NCBI GenBank assembly: GCA_947457615.1
Contig: CANGWK010000008.1
Span: 1 to 64,000, forward strand
Direction: 5' to 3'
From: Flavobacteriaceae bacterium
GTDB lineage: Bacteria > Bacteroidota > Bacteroidia > Flavobacteriales > Flavobacteriaceae
DNA length: 64,000 nucleotides
Shown piece by piece: positions 8,540 through 18,146 of the stretch. A program made the position numbers and the translations under genes. A model generated the notes under the pieces. The model saw only the letters and a program-made list of their open reading frames with translations. It was not told the origin of the DNA and ran no database searches. Within the stretch, counting starts at the first letter, position 1; the number at the start of each line of letters is the position of its first letter.

Positions 8540-10438
8540 ATGGAAGAAAAGAAATTTGACAAAAATTCAATAATTGGTTTTGGATTAATTTTTCTTATTG
8601 TGATGTGGATGATTTACAACAGTCAGAAAACAGCTCAAAAAGAACAAGCAGAGAAAGCCAAACAAGCGCAAATAGATAAAATAAAAAAAGCGAAGGAAGT
8701 CGTTGCTAAAGAAATAACTTCAGTAGCAGTAAATACAACTGTTAACGATACTTTAAAATCGCAAAAACTACAAAGTGCTTTAGGGAGTTTTGCATATTCG
8801 GCCACTTTATCTACTGCAAAAGAAGGTTATACTGTACTAGAAAATGATCTTGTAAAATTGACAATCGCAAATAAGGGAGGATATATTTCGGAAGCGATTC
8901 TTAAGAAATATGAAAAATTCAATAAAGGTTCTGGTCAATTAGTTGAATTGATTAAAAATAACAATGCTAATTTTAATTTGGCATTACAAACTAAAGATAA
9001 CCGCTTTTTAAATACGAAAGACCTATTTTTTGAACCAACATTTAAACTAGTTGGTGAAAATAAAGTGGTTTCGATGAAATTAAAAACTGGTCCTACTACT
9101 TATTTGGAATACAACTATACGTTGAAACCAAATAATTATATGGTAGATTTTGATTTACGTTCACAGGGTTTAAGTTCTACTTTAAATACCTCAAAACCTA
9201 CCGATTTAGAATGGGATTTGAAAACCTATAGAAACGAGAAAAGCGTTACTTATGAAAATCAAAACGCCGAAATCTATTACGAATATGAGGATGGAAAAAT
9301 CAGTTATGTAGGGCAAGGAATAGACAAGGAAGAAACTCCTGTTAAAACATCTTATATTGCTTATAAGCAACATTTTTTCTCTTCTATTTTAATGACTAAC
9401 ACACCATTTGAAACTACTAAAATCCATTCTGATAATTTAGTAAATGATGTTAAGAAAGATACTGTTTTTACTAAACAATTCAAATCTACTTTACCATTGG
9501 CTTATAGAAATGGCGAGTTAGATTATAAAATGAATTGGTATTTTGGACCAACCGATTATAAAACATTAAACGCAATTGAAGGTAAAAATCTGGATAAAAT
9601 CATTCCATTAGGATGGGGTGTTTTTGGATGGATTAATAGATTTATTTTCATTCCATTATTTGGTTTCTTAGGGGCTTTCATGCCTTATGGATGGGCAATT
9701 ATCGTATTTACAATATTGATAAAGATTGCCATGTCGCCGATTACTTTTAAGTCTTTCTTGTCGCAAGCTAAGATGAAAGTCTTGCGTCCAGAAATTACCG
9801 AATTAGGAGAGAAGTTTCCTAAAGATGCAGTAAAAAAACAACAAGAAACGATGAAGTTATACAACAAGGCTGGAGTAAATCCGATGGCTGGTTGTATTCC
9901 TGCATTAATTCAGATGCCGTTCTTAATGGCCTCGTTTAGATTCTTCCCATCGGCTTTTGAACTTCGTCAAAAAAGTTTCCTTTGGGCAGACGATTTATCT
10001 TCTTTTGACCAAATTGTGAAATTACCGTTCAATATTCCAATGTATGGCGATCACATTAGTTTGTTTCCAATTTTGGCAGCTGTTGCAATTTTCTTTTATA
10101 TGAAAATGACTTCTGGCGATAATCAGATGGCACAACCACAACAAGAAGGTATGCCAGATATGACCAAGATAATGAAAATGATGATTTACATTTCTCCAAT
10201 AATGATGTTGATTTTCTTTAATAGTTACGGTTCTGGATTGAGTTTGTATAACTTCATGTCTAACTTAATTACTATCGGAATTATGTTAATTATTAAGAAA
10301 TACTTCATCGATAGCGATAAAATTCATGCTAAAATCCAAGAAAACAAAACCAAACCAGTAAAAGAAGGTAAGTTTCAAAAGAAACTTCGCGAGGTTATGG
10401 AACAAGCGGAAGAACAAAAAGCAAAAGGAAAAAAATAA
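8540..10438 (+). CDS. yidC: Membrane protein insertase YidC
   Basis: Inserts and folds inner-membrane proteins, alone or with SecYEG. The 632-residue protein has the Gram-negative architecture: an N-terminal membrane segment (about 11-27, IIGFGLIFLIVMWMIYNS), a large periplasmic beta domain (about 50-350), then the conserved five-helix core beginning near PLGWGVFGWINRFIFIPLF. It has a lysine-rich cytoplasmic tail (EEQKAKGKK). The stretch KAGVNPMAGCIPALIQMPFL is the family signature. It follows pyrG closely and ends at a strong terminator. Confidence 0.97.
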   Translation: MEEKKFDKNSIIGFGLIFLIVMWMIYNSQKTAQKEQAEKAKQAQIDKIKKAKEVVAKEITSVAVNTTVNDTLKSQKLQSALGSFAYSATLSTAKEGYTVLENDLVKLTIANKGGYISEAILKKYEKFNKGSGQLVELIKNNNANFNLALQTKDNRFLNTKDLFFEPTFKLVGENKVVSMKLKTGPTTYLEYNYTLKPNNYMVDFDLRSQGLSSTLNTSKPTDLEWDLKTYRNEKSVTYENQNAEIYYEYEDGKISYVGQGIDKEETPVKTSYIAYKQHFFSSILMTNTPFETTKIHSDNLVNDVKKDTVFTKQFKSTLPLAYRNGELDYKMNWYFGPTDYKTLNAIEGKNLDKIIPLGWGVFGWINRFIFIPLFGFLGAFMPYGWAIIVFTILIKIAMSPITFKSFLSQAKMKVLRPEITELGEKFPKDAVKKQQETMKLYNKAGVNPMAGCIPALIQMPFLMASFRFFPSAFELRQKSFLWADDLSSFDQIVKLPFNIPMYGDHISLFPILAAVAIFFYMKMTSGDNQMAQPQQEGMPDMTKIMKMMIYISPIMMLIFFNSYGSGLSLYNFMSNLITIGIMLIIKKYFIDSDKIHAKIQENKTKPVKEGKFQKKLREVMEQAEEQKAKGKK

Positions 10439-10443
10439 GAAGT

Positions 10444-10470
10444 AAAGCCATCAGTTGTGATGGCTTTTTT
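10444..10470 (+). terminator. Rho-independent terminator after yidC
   Basis: AAAGCCATCA (10444-10453) pairs perfectly with TGATGGCTTT (10458-10467) around a GTTG loop, followed by a T run to 10470. Confidence 0.9.
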
Positions 10471-10537
10471 CTGTTTAAAATAGATTTTATACTAAATGAG
10501 AATAATTGAAGTTATACCTGTAATTAATTTAAAGTTT

Positions 10538-11245
10538 ATGAAATATCTAATTATAATATTATTTTTTACCACTTCTTTTTTTGCCCAATCTACCAACCAA
10601 TTAGATGCAAATGGAAAAAAGCAAGGAGTTTGGAAGGGCATCTACGAACAATCTAAAAGACCGCGTTATGAAGGTACTTTCGAACACGGAAAAGAACAAG
10701 GGATTTTTAAATTTTTTGACGATACGAGTGTTGGAACTTTAATTGCAACTCGAGAATTTAAATCCAAAGACAATTCGTGTTATACTATTTTTTATAATCA
10801 AAAAGGAAATAAAGTAAGCGAGGGTAATTTGGTAAACAAGCTTCATATTGGCGAATGGAAATACTACCATGAAGATTCTCCCTTAATAATGACTTATGAA
10901 AATTATGTTAATGACAAATTAAATGGTTTTCGAAAAGTGTATTATCCTAGTGGTAAAATTGCAGAAGAGGCTAATTACAAAAACGGTAAAAAAGAAGGTT
11001 CCTATAAAAAATACACTGAAACTGGAATAGTTTTAGAAGAAAGTATGTATAAAAATGGTGAATTTGAGGGTCTAGCTCTTTATAGAAGTCCTGATAACGT
11101 GGTAGTTGCCAAAGGCATTTATGTTAAAGGCAAGAAGGAAGGTATTTGGGAATTCAATACTAATGGTAAAATTACTAAAGAAAATATGACCACTAAAAAG
11201 CCTCGAAAATTTGTGAAAAGACAAATGACTAGGGAAGAAGAATAG
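10538..11245 (+). CDS. Exported YwqK/MORN-type repeat protein
   Basis: The open frame could start at 10496, but the ATG at 10538 gives a clean signal peptide (MKYLIIILFFTTSFFAQ), so I prefer it; the product is 235 residues. The mature part is built of MORN-like repeats such as GKKQGVWKGIYE, HIGEWKYYHE, NGKKEGSYKKYTETG and GKKEGIWEFNTNGK, as in proteins named after YwqK. In databases such proteins are often labelled toxin-antitoxin system antitoxin, but in Bacteroidota they are usually exported and of unknown role; no toxin is adjacent here. The C-terminus is basic. Confidence 0.8.
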   Translation: MKYLIIILFFTTSFFAQSTNQLDANGKKQGVWKGIYEQSKRPRYEGTFEHGKEQGIFKFFDDTSVGTLIATREFKSKDNSCYTIFYNQKGNKVSEGNLVNKLHIGEWKYYHEDSPLIMTYENYVNDKLNGFRKVYYPSGKIAEEANYKNGKKEGSYKKYTETGIVLEESMYKNGEFEGLALYRSPDNVVVAKGIYVKGKKEGIWEFNTNGKITKENMTTKKPRKFVKRQMTREEE

Positions 11246-11269
11246 ATTCTAAATAAATTAAATTTACCT

Positions 11270-11308
11270 AAGTATATGTTTTAACAATTAAAGCATATAC
11301 TTTTTTTT
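11270..11308 (+). terminator. Rho-independent terminator after the YwqK-type gene
   Basis: AAGTATATG (11270-11278) pairs with CATATACTT (11294-11302) around a 15-base loop, with T residues continuing to 11308. Confidence 0.75.
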
Positions 11309-11319
11309 ATTATTTGATG

Positions 11320-11327
11320 TAAATTTG
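11320..11327 (+). promoter_or_regulatory. Promoter -7 box upstream of mnmA
   Basis: TAAATTTG matches TAnnTTTG and lies 28 bases before the mnmA ATG, just after the preceding terminator. No good -33 TTG is seen. Confidence 0.4.
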
Positions 11328-11355
11328 TAAATCAAAATTTAATACTTTCTTTAAA

Positions 11356-12543
11356 ATGAAACGTGTAGTAGTAGGACTTTCTGGTGGTGTCGATTCTAGT
11401 GTTGCAGCTTATCTTTTAAAAGAACAAGGCTATGATGTCATTGGACTTTTTATGAAAAATTGGCACGATGATTCGGTTACTATTTCTAATGAATGTCCTT
11501 GGCTGGAAGACAGTAACGACGCACTTTTGGTTGCTGAAAAACTAGGTATTCCTTTTCAAACTGTTGATTTAAGCGAACAATACAAAGATAAAATCGTAGA
11601 TTATATGTTTCACGAATACGAGAAAGGTAGAACGCCTAATCCTGACGTGTTGTGTAATCGCGAAATTAAGTTTGATGTATTCATGAAAATTGCTTTAAGT
11701 CTTGGTGCCGATTATGTTGCCACAGGACATTATTGCCGAAAAGGAGAAATTGAAAACGATGGAATAAAGACTTTTCAATTGCTTGCAGGAAAAGACGATA
11801 ACAAAGACCAATCGTATTTTTTATGTCAATTATCGCAAGACCAATTAGCAAAAGCGTTGTTTCCTATTGGCGAATTAACCAAACCACAAGTACGTGAAAT
11901 TGCTACTAAAATGGAATTGGTAACCGCCGAAAAGAAAGACTCGCAAGGTCTTTGTTTTATAGGAAAAGTGCGACTTCCGGAGTTTTTGCAACAACAATTA
12001 AAACCAAAAGAAGGATTGATTTATGAAGTTCCTGCCAACAGTGAAATTTATAATCAAGTTGTACCTAATTTCAATTCGAAAGAAGAAGAATTAATTTTCG
12101 AATCCACTCCAATTGTATATACTCCAGCAACGGGAAAAGTTGTAGGAAAGCACCAAGGCGCACATTATTTTACCATTGGACAACGCAAAGGATTGAACGT
12201 TGGTGGAACCAAAGAAGCCTTATTTATTATTTCTACAAATGTGGTTACTAATGAAATTTATACTGGTCAAGGGCACGCCCACCCTGGTTTGTTTCAAAAA
12301 GTATTGCGGGTTCAAAATTCGGAAATTCATTGGATACGCACTGATTTAAAACTGGAAAACGGACAATCAATGGAAGTTATGGCTCGTATTCGATACCGAC
12401 AAGAATTACAAAAATCAACGTTATTCCAGTTTGAAAGCGGATTATATGTATCTTTTGATCAGCCCCAATCGGCAATAACACAAGGTCAATTTGTAGCTTG
12501 GAATAATGGTGAAGAGTTAATTGGTTCGGGAGTAATTTCGTAA
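11356..12543 (+). CDS. mnmA: tRNA-specific 2-thiouridylase MnmA
   Basis: Adds sulfur to the wobble uridine (position 34) of tRNAs for Lys, Glu and Gln. The PP-loop GLSGGVDSS is at residues 8-16, and the two catalytic cysteines are visible in [11 protein letters not shown] and [11 protein letters not shown]. The PPi/tRNA binding and C-terminal beta-barrel regions ([12 protein letters not shown] [13 protein letters not shown]) are present. Length 395 is normal for Bacteroidota. It is transcribed on its own or with the downstream subtilase gene 26 bases away. Confidence 0.97.
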   Translation: MKRVVVGLSGGVDSSVAAYLLKEQGYDVIGLFMKNWHDDSVTISNECPWLEDSNDALLVAEKLGIPFQTVDLSEQYKDKIVDYMFHEYEKGRTPNPDVLCNREIKFDVFMKIALSLGADYVATGHYCRKGEIENDGIKTFQLLAGKDDNKDQSYFLCQLSQDQLAKALFPIGELTKPQVREIATKMELVTAEKKDSQGLCFIGKVRLPEFLQQQLKPKEGLIYEVPANSEIYNQVVPNFNSKEEELIFESTPIVYTPATGKVVGKHQGAHYFTIGQRKGLNVGGTKEALFIISTNVVTNEIYTGQGHAHPGLFQKVLRVQNSEIHWIRTDLKLENGQSMEVMARIRYRQELQKSTLFQFESGLYVSFDQPQSAITQGQFVAWNNGEELIGSGVIS

Positions 12544-12569
12544 TTCAATACTTATTAAAATAAAAAACT

Positions 12570-14180
12570 ATGAAGAAAATCTTACTTATTCTCACCTTTT
12601 TAGTTTCGTTCGTTTCTTTTTCACAAGAAGACGCCTGGGTATATTTTAATGATAAACCTAACTCGGATGCATTTTTCAATAATCCATTATCGGAGCTTTC
12701 TCAAAGAGCTTTAGATAGGAGAACAGCACAAAATATTGCATTATTTTTAAATGATGCGCCGTTAGAAGCAACTTATGTTTCTCAAATCACCGATACTCCT
12801 GGAATTACAGTTATGGCAAGGTCCAAATGGTTGAACTGCCTTCACATTCGCGGAAGCGTTACTGATATCCAATCTTTGTTGGTGTTTCCTTTTGTGAATC
12901 ACGTTCATTTTGCAGATAATTCGTTAAATTCAAAAATGGCAATTCCTGCAACTATTTCTCCAGTAAATAAGCAATTAGACGTTCAAGTAAATTTTGATTA
13001 CGGCACTTCGGCTAACCAAATTCAAATGCTTAACGGACATTTATTACACCAAGCCAATTACACTGGAACCGGAAAAATAATCGCTGTTATGGATGCAGGT
13101 TTTCCTAATGTAAATACCATTGCTCCGTTCCAACGATTACGAGATAACAATCAAATTTTGGGCGGCTATGATTATGTAAACCAATCTGACAATTTTTATT
13201 CAGGTTTCGATCACGGCACGATGGTACTTTCTACCATGGGTGGATATGTCAGCGGGCAACTAGTTGGCACTGCACCCGATGCAAAATATTATTTATACAT
13301 TACAGAAGATGTTGCGTCTGAAAATCCAGTAGAAGAAAGTAATTGGGTAGAAGCAGCCGAGCAAGCTGATAGAGTTGGAGTAGATATAATTACCACATCC
13401 TTAGGATATTTTGCTTTTGATAACGGCAATTATGGGCATACTTATTCGGATATGACAGGGAATAGTGCTTTTGCATCTCAAGGAGCAAACATTGCATTTA
13501 CTAAAGGAATTATTGTTCTTGCTAGCGCAGGAAATGAAGGTAATTCTTCCGAACCACATGTTGGTGTGCCCGCTGAGGCTATTAATGTTCTGGCAATTGG
13601 AGCCGTAAAAGCGGATAGATCACTTGCTTCGTTTAGTTCTGTAGGTCCTAGTTTTGACGGAAGAATTAAACCCGATGTTATGGCGCAAGGCCAAAGTTCT
13701 ATATTGTCTGATATTTCAGGAAATATAGTTGCAGCGAGTGGGACTTCTTTTTCTTGCCCGATTATGGCGGGTATGATGGCGTGTCTTTGGCAAGTTGCTC
13801 CTAATTTGACTAACCAACAAATTATAGATGCTTACAAGCAATCTTGCGATAGATTTTCATCACCGGATAACGAATATGGGTATGGTATTCCCGATTTTGA
13901 ATTGGCTTTAACTATTGCAAATCTATCTTCTTCAGAACATAAAAAAGATAATTTTGTAGTGTATCCAAATCCAACGAGTAATTCTGTTTCTATTTCTTTT
14001 CCAGATAATTACACTAATGCTACTGTCTATTTTTACAATACATTAGGTCAAGTTTTGATAGAAAAAACTATTTCTACTTCGGTGTCGAATGTTTCTTTAG
14101 AAGCCTTAAATTCGGGAGTATATTTTTATAAAATAGAAAGTAATTCCTTTACCCAATCAGGAAAAATAATTAAAGAATAA
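12570..14180 (+). CDS. Subtilisin-like (S8) serine protease with type IX secretion sorting tail
   Basis: A 536-residue secreted protease. The signal peptide is at 1-18 (MKKILLILTFLVSFVSFSQ). The catalytic triad is Asp175 (AVMDAGFP), His215 (FDHGTMVLSTMGG) and Ser393 (ASGTSFSCPIMAG), in the standard subtilase order. From about 460 the C-terminus carries a T9SS type A sorting domain, with YPNPTSNSVSISFP, then YFYNTLGQVL and GVYFYKIESN, meaning export across the outer membrane by the gliding-associated type IX system. The stop overlaps the next ATG (TAATG), although the enzyme downstream is unrelated. Confidence 0.92.
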   Translation: MKKILLILTFLVSFVSFSQEDAWVYFNDKPNSDAFFNNPLSELSQRALDRRTAQNIALFLNDAPLEATYVSQITDTPGITVMARSKWLNCLHIRGSVTDIQSLLVFPFVNHVHFADNSLNSKMAIPATISPVNKQLDVQVNFDYGTSANQIQMLNGHLLHQANYTGTGKIIAVMDAGFPNVNTIAPFQRLRDNNQILGGYDYVNQSDNFYSGFDHGTMVLSTMGGYVSGQLVGTAPDAKYYLYITEDVASENPVEESNWVEAAEQADRVGVDIITTSLGYFAFDNGNYGHTYSDMTGNSAFASQGANIAFTKGIIVLASAGNEGNSSEPHVGVPAEAINVLAIGAVKADRSLASFSSVGPSFDGRIKPDVMAQGQSSILSDISGNIVAASGTSFSCPIMAGMMACLWQVAPNLTNQQIIDAYKQSCDRFSSPDNEYGYGIPDFELALTIANLSSSEHKKDNFVVYPNPTSNSVSISFPDNYTNATVYFYNTLGQVLIEKTISTSVSNVSLEALNSGVYFYKIESNSFTQSGKIIKE

Positions 14181-15124
14181 TGAATCGAATCACCCAACTT
14201 TTCGATATTAAATACCCAATTATTCAAGGAGGAATGATTTGGAATAGTGGTTATAAATTAGCTAGCGCCGTAAGTAATAACGGTGGTTTAGGATTAATTG
14301 GTGCTGGTTCAATGTATCCAGAGGTTTTGCGAGAGCACATTCAAAAATGCAAAATAGCAACTGATAAACCGTTCGGGGTGAATGTACCTATGTTGTATCC
14401 AAATGTACCAGAAATTATGGATATTATTGTAGAAGAAGGAGTGAAAATTGTTTTTACTTCTGCAGGAAATCCTAAAACATGGACTTCTTTTTTAAAGGAA
14501 AAAGGAATCACCGTGGTTCATGTGGTTAGCAGCTCTAAATTTGCTTTAAAAGCACAAGAAGCTGGAGTAGATGCGGTCGTTGCCGAAGGTTTTGAAGCTG
14601 GTGGTCACAACGGAAGAGAAGAAACTACTACTCTAACTTTGATTCCGATGGTGAAAGAAAATATCAGTGTACCATTAATTGCTGCAGGTGGAATTGCAAC
14701 CGGACGAGGCATGCTCGCTGCGATAGTTCTTGGTGCAGATGGCGTGCAAATGGGAAGTCGTTTTGTGGCTTCAACTGAAAGTTCGGCACACGATGATTTC
14801 AAGAAAACTGTAATTGAAACTGAAGAGGGTGGCACACTTTTAACTTTAAAAGAATTAGCCCCTGTTCGATTAATTAAAAATAAATTCTTTGATGACGTTC
14901 AAGATTTATATTCCAAATGCCCAACTAAAGAAGACCTGGAAAATTTATTAGGAAAACGCCGCGCTAAACGAGGAATGTTTGAAGGGGATTTAGTAGATGG
15001 CGAATTGGAAATTGGTCAAATTGCTGGATTAATTCACGAAATTAAACCAGTAAATTTAATAATAAAAGAAATTATAGAGGAATTTGAATTGGCGAAAAAA
15101 GAAGTTGGTTCGTATGCCTTTTAG
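14180..15124 (+). CDS. Nitronate monooxygenase family flavoenzyme
   Basis: FMN-dependent TIM-barrel enzymes of this family oxidise alkyl nitronates, such as propionate 3-nitronate. Family marks here are IIQGGMIWNSGYKLASAVS at the N-terminus, the catalytic-loop segment VAEGFEAGGHNGREETTT, and the phosphate-binding PLIAAGGIATGRGMLAA and GADGVQMGSRF. The 314-residue length is typical. FabK-type enoyl-ACP reductases share this fold, so the exact substrate is not fixed by sequence. The ATG overlaps the protease stop codon. Confidence 0.87.
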   Translation: MNRITQLFDIKYPIIQGGMIWNSGYKLASAVSNNGGLGLIGAGSMYPEVLREHIQKCKIATDKPFGVNVPMLYPNVPEIMDIIVEEGVKIVFTSAGNPKTWTSFLKEKGITVVHVVSSSKFALKAQEAGVDAVVAEGFEAGGHNGREETTTLTLIPMVKENISVPLIAAGGIATGRGMLAAIVLGADGVQMGSRFVASTESSAHDDFKKTVIETEEGGTLLTLKELAPVRLIKNKFFDDVQDLYSKCPTKEDLENLLGKRRAKRGMFEGDLVDGELEIGQIAGLIHEIKPVNLIIKEIIEEFELAKKEVGSYAF

Positions 15125-15133
15125 GTAAATTCT

Positions 15134-15141
15134 TAATTTTG
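15134..15141 (+). promoter_or_regulatory. Promoter -7 box upstream of pafA
   Basis: TAATTTTG matches TAnnTTTG and ends 16 bases before the pafA ATG. No clear -33 TTG. Confidence 0.4.
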
Positions 15142-15157
15142 TAAAAATAAACTGTCC

Positions 15158-16768
15158 ATGAAAAAAATACTTTGCTTTTTCGTTTTTACTTTCGCTTTGT
15201 ATCTTCAAGCACAAGACCGACCTAAATTGGTAGTTGGAATTGTAGTAGATCAAATGAAAATGGAATATTTATATCGTTTTAATAATGATTTTTCTAAGGA
15301 TGGTTTCAAGCGGTTAATGAACAATGGCTTCGTTTTTCATAATGTAAATTACAATTACATGCCAACCTATACAGGTCCTGGTCATGCTTCTATTTATACT
15401 GGAACCACTCCTTCAGTACACGGAATTGTAGGCAATGAATGGTTTAGCAGAAAACTAGGCAAAGACCGTTATTGCACGGACGATGCTTTAGTAAAAACAA
15501 TAGGCGATGGCACAAAAGCAGAAGGGGAGATGTCGCCTAAAAATCTTCTAACTACAACTATCACAGATGAATTGCGATTGGCTACCAACTTTAAAGGGAA
15601 AGTAATCGGAATGAGTTTGAAAGATAGAGGGGCAATTTTACCAGCAGGGCATTTTGCCAATTGGGCATTTTGGTACAGCAAAACTGGTGCTTTTATTTCG
15701 AGTACTTTTTATGGTGAAAAATTACCAGAATGGGTAACCGACTTCAACAATGAAAAGCATTTTATGCCGTATATTACTAAAGGTTGGGATTTGTTAAAAC
15801 CAGTAGCAACTTACGATGAAAGTCTTGCAGATGAAAATCTCTATGAAGGAAAATTAAACGGAGCCAAACCAGTTTTTCCTTATAATTTAAAAGAAATGTT
15901 CGATAAGAACGATGCAGGAATTATTCGTTCAACACCTTTCGGAAATGATTTATTAGAAGAATTTGCTAAAAAAGCTATCGAAAAAGAAGAACTAGGAAAA
16001 GATGCAATCACCGATTTTTTAACCGTAAGTTTTTCTTCTACTGATTATGTTGGACATAATTTAGGACCTCGCTCTATGGAATTGCAAGATACTTACTTGC
16101 GTTTGGATTTGACTATTGCTGATTTTTTAAACTATTTAGATAAAACCATTGGTAAAGGAAATTACCTTATTTTCTTGACTGCTGATCATGCAGGTGCTGA
16201 AAATGCTAAGTTTCTGCAAGACAATAAATATAATGTTACTAATGTGGAGCCTAAAGAAATTGTGAAAGGATTAAAGAAATTTTCTACGGATACTTTTGGA
16301 GAGGATTTAGTTTTGAATTATTCTAATTTTAATCTTTTTTTCAATAAAGAAATTATCAAAACTAAAGGATTGGAATTAGCAAAAGTGAAGCAAGCCTATA
16401 AAGAGTATTTAATGACCCAAGATCAAATAAAACGAGTTTACAGCGAAGAAGAAATTCTTGGAGCTGCTGGAAATGATTTTTACTTGAATTGTGTTGCCAA
16501 AGGATATGATCCCTCAGAAGATGGTGATTTAGTTTTGTTGGACAAACCAGGATATATAGAGTACGGCGCAACTGGAACTTCACATGGTACTCCGTATAGT
16601 TATGATACCCATGTGCCATTGCTGTTTTATGGTTGGAATATTCCAAAAGGGGAGACCCACGACCACAAAGATATTACCCAAATCGCTCCTACTTTAGCCC
16701 AAAAACTAAAGATTACTTTTCCTAACGGAACCGAAAGTAAATTATTATTAGAGGTTTTGAATAAGTAA
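15158..16768 (+). CDS. pafA: PafA-type alkaline phosphatase (exported)
   Basis: A periplasmic or outer-surface metallophosphatase of the alkaline phosphatase superfamily. A signal peptide spans about 1-19 (cleavage after LQAQ). The nucleophile threonine is Thr72 in YTGPGHASIYTG, followed by Asn93 in GNEWF and Lys155/Arg157 in SLKDRGAILPAGH; these correspond, with a constant shift of 7, to Thr79, Asn100, Lys162 and Arg164 of the well-studied Elizabethkingia PafA. Zinc ligands are suggested by STDYVGH, TADHAG and GTSHGTPYSYDTH. PafA is active on phosphomonoesters without needing phosphate starvation in flavobacteria. Length 536 fits. Confidence 0.9.
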   Translation: MKKILCFFVFTFALYLQAQDRPKLVVGIVVDQMKMEYLYRFNNDFSKDGFKRLMNNGFVFHNVNYNYMPTYTGPGHASIYTGTTPSVHGIVGNEWFSRKLGKDRYCTDDALVKTIGDGTKAEGEMSPKNLLTTTITDELRLATNFKGKVIGMSLKDRGAILPAGHFANWAFWYSKTGAFISSTFYGEKLPEWVTDFNNEKHFMPYITKGWDLLKPVATYDESLADENLYEGKLNGAKPVFPYNLKEMFDKNDAGIIRSTPFGNDLLEEFAKKAIEKEELGKDAITDFLTVSFSSTDYVGHNLGPRSMELQDTYLRLDLTIADFLNYLDKTIGKGNYLIFLTADHAGAENAKFLQDNKYNVTNVEPKEIVKGLKKFSTDTFGEDLVLNYSNFNLFFNKEIIKTKGLELAKVKQAYKEYLMTQDQIKRVYSEEEILGAAGNDFYLNCVAKGYDPSEDGDLVLLDKPGYIEYGATGTSHGTPYSYDTHVPLLFYGWNIPKGETHDHKDITQIAPTLAQKLKITFPNGTESKLLLEVLNK

Positions 16769-16863
16769 TTCAAAAATTAAATTCATAAAAAAATTCCATT
16801 AACTTTAAATTATTGAAATTTTTTTGTTTAAGATATTTGATAATCTGTGAGTCTGAGGAAATT

Positions 16864-18069
16864 TTAAACTTCAACCTCAATTTGGTTTTTTATCAAATCT
16901 TCAAAGGTTTCTCTTTTGTTTATTAAATGTCCTTTTCCGGATTTCCATAAAACTTCTGCGGGTTTAAAACGCGAGTTGTAATTAGATGCCATAGAAAAAC
17001 AATAAGCACCGGCATTTTTAAAACAAAGAATATCGCCTTCTTTTATTTCTGAAATTCTACGATTGTTGGCAAAAGTATCCGTTTCACAAATATAACCCAC
17101 CACGGTGTAAAATCGCTCTTTTCCTTTTGGGTAAGAAATGTTTTCTATGGTGTGTTGCGAGCCGTAAAGCATAGGTCTAATTAAGTGGTTAAATCCGCTG
17201 TCGACTCCTGCAAAAACTGTGGAAGTGGTTTGTTTTACCACATTTACTTTTGTTAAGAAATAACCTGCTTCACTCACTAAAAATTTTCCTGGCTCGAACG
17301 CTAATGTTAACGGACGGCCGTATTCTTTTTCGAATGCTAAGAAACGTTTGGTTAGTTTTTTTCCGAGTTCTTCAATATTGGTTTCGATGTCCCCTTTTTG
17401 GTAAGGAACTTTAAATCCACTTCCAAAATCTAAAAAGTCTAAAGATTTGAAATTAGTTGCTGCTTCAAAAAGAATTTCGGCTGCGTATAGAAAAACTTCA
17501 ATATCTAAAATATCGGATCCAGTATGCATGTGAATTCCGTTAATATGCATTTTAGTATTTTCTACAATTCGAAGTATATGAGGCATTTGATGAATAGAAA
17601 TTCCGAATTTACTATCAATATGGCCAACAGATATATTAGAATTTCCCCCAGCCATTACATGAGGATTGATTCGAATACATACCGGAACGCTTGGGTGTTT
17701 GGCTCCAAAATGTTCTAAAACCGAAAGATTGTCTATATTAATTTGTACTCCAAGTGCTGCTGCCTCTTCAATTTCTTCAAAAGAAACGCCATTGGGAGTG
17801 TAAATAATTTGATGTGGTTCAAAGCCTGCATGAATTCCTAATTTCACTTCTTGAATAGAAACGGTATCCAAATTAGAACCATAAGATTTTAGTAATTTTA
17901 GAATAGTAATGTTTGACAATGCTTTACATGCATAGTTAATTCTTAGCCTAGGAACTTTTGCGAAAGCATTACTTAATCGTTTGTATTGGAAATGGATTTT
18001 TTCAGCATCATATACATATAAAGGACTTCCAAAACTTTCGGCTAATTTTACTAATTCTTGTGACTGCAT
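16864..18069 (-). CDS. lysA: Diaminopimelate decarboxylase
   Basis: Decarboxylates meso-diaminopimelate to lysine, the last step of lysine synthesis. It is a fold-type III PLP enzyme: PLP lysine Lys49 in INYACKALSN, the glycine-rich phosphate-binding segment DFGSGFKVPY, and the C-terminal CETDTF cysteine with DSGFNHLIRPMLY. The 401-residue length is normal. A well-formed Bacteroidota promoter lies just upstream, so it is probably transcribed separately from gltBD, which lies behind it on the same strand. Confidence 0.96.
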   Translation of the reverse strand: MQSQELVKLAESFGSPLYVYDAEKIHFQYKRLSNAFAKVPRLRINYACKALSNITILKLLKSYGSNLDTVSIQEVKLGIHAGFEPHQIIYTPNGVSFEEIEEAAALGVQINIDNLSVLEHFGAKHPSVPVCIRINPHVMAGGNSNISVGHIDSKFGISIHQMPHILRIVENTKMHINGIHMHTGSDILDIEVFLYAAEILFEAATNFKSLDFLDFGSGFKVPYQKGDIETNIEELGKKLTKRFLAFEKEYGRPLTLAFEPGKFLVSEAGYFLTKVNVVKQTTSTVFAGVDSGFNHLIRPMLYGSQHTIENISYPKGKERFYTVVGYICETDTFANNRRISEIKEGDILCFKNAGAYCFSMASNYNSRFKPAEVLWKSGKGHLINKRETFEDLIKNQIEVEV

Positions 18070-18083
18070 TTTTGTTTTTTTTG

Positions 18084-18114
18084 CAAATTTAAAGTTATAT
18101 GTTCTGTTATCAAA
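18084..18114 (-). promoter_or_regulatory. lysA promoter (TTTG-N19-TAAATTTG)
   Basis: On the minus strand, TTTG (complement of 18111-18114) is followed after exactly 19 bases by TAAATTTG (complement of 18084-18091). This matches both Bacteroidota promoter elements at the classic spacing. The start codon lies 14 bases downstream of the -7 box. Confidence 0.65.
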
Positions 18115-18146
18115 GTAATTAACTTTAACAAAACACTTTTTTTATT

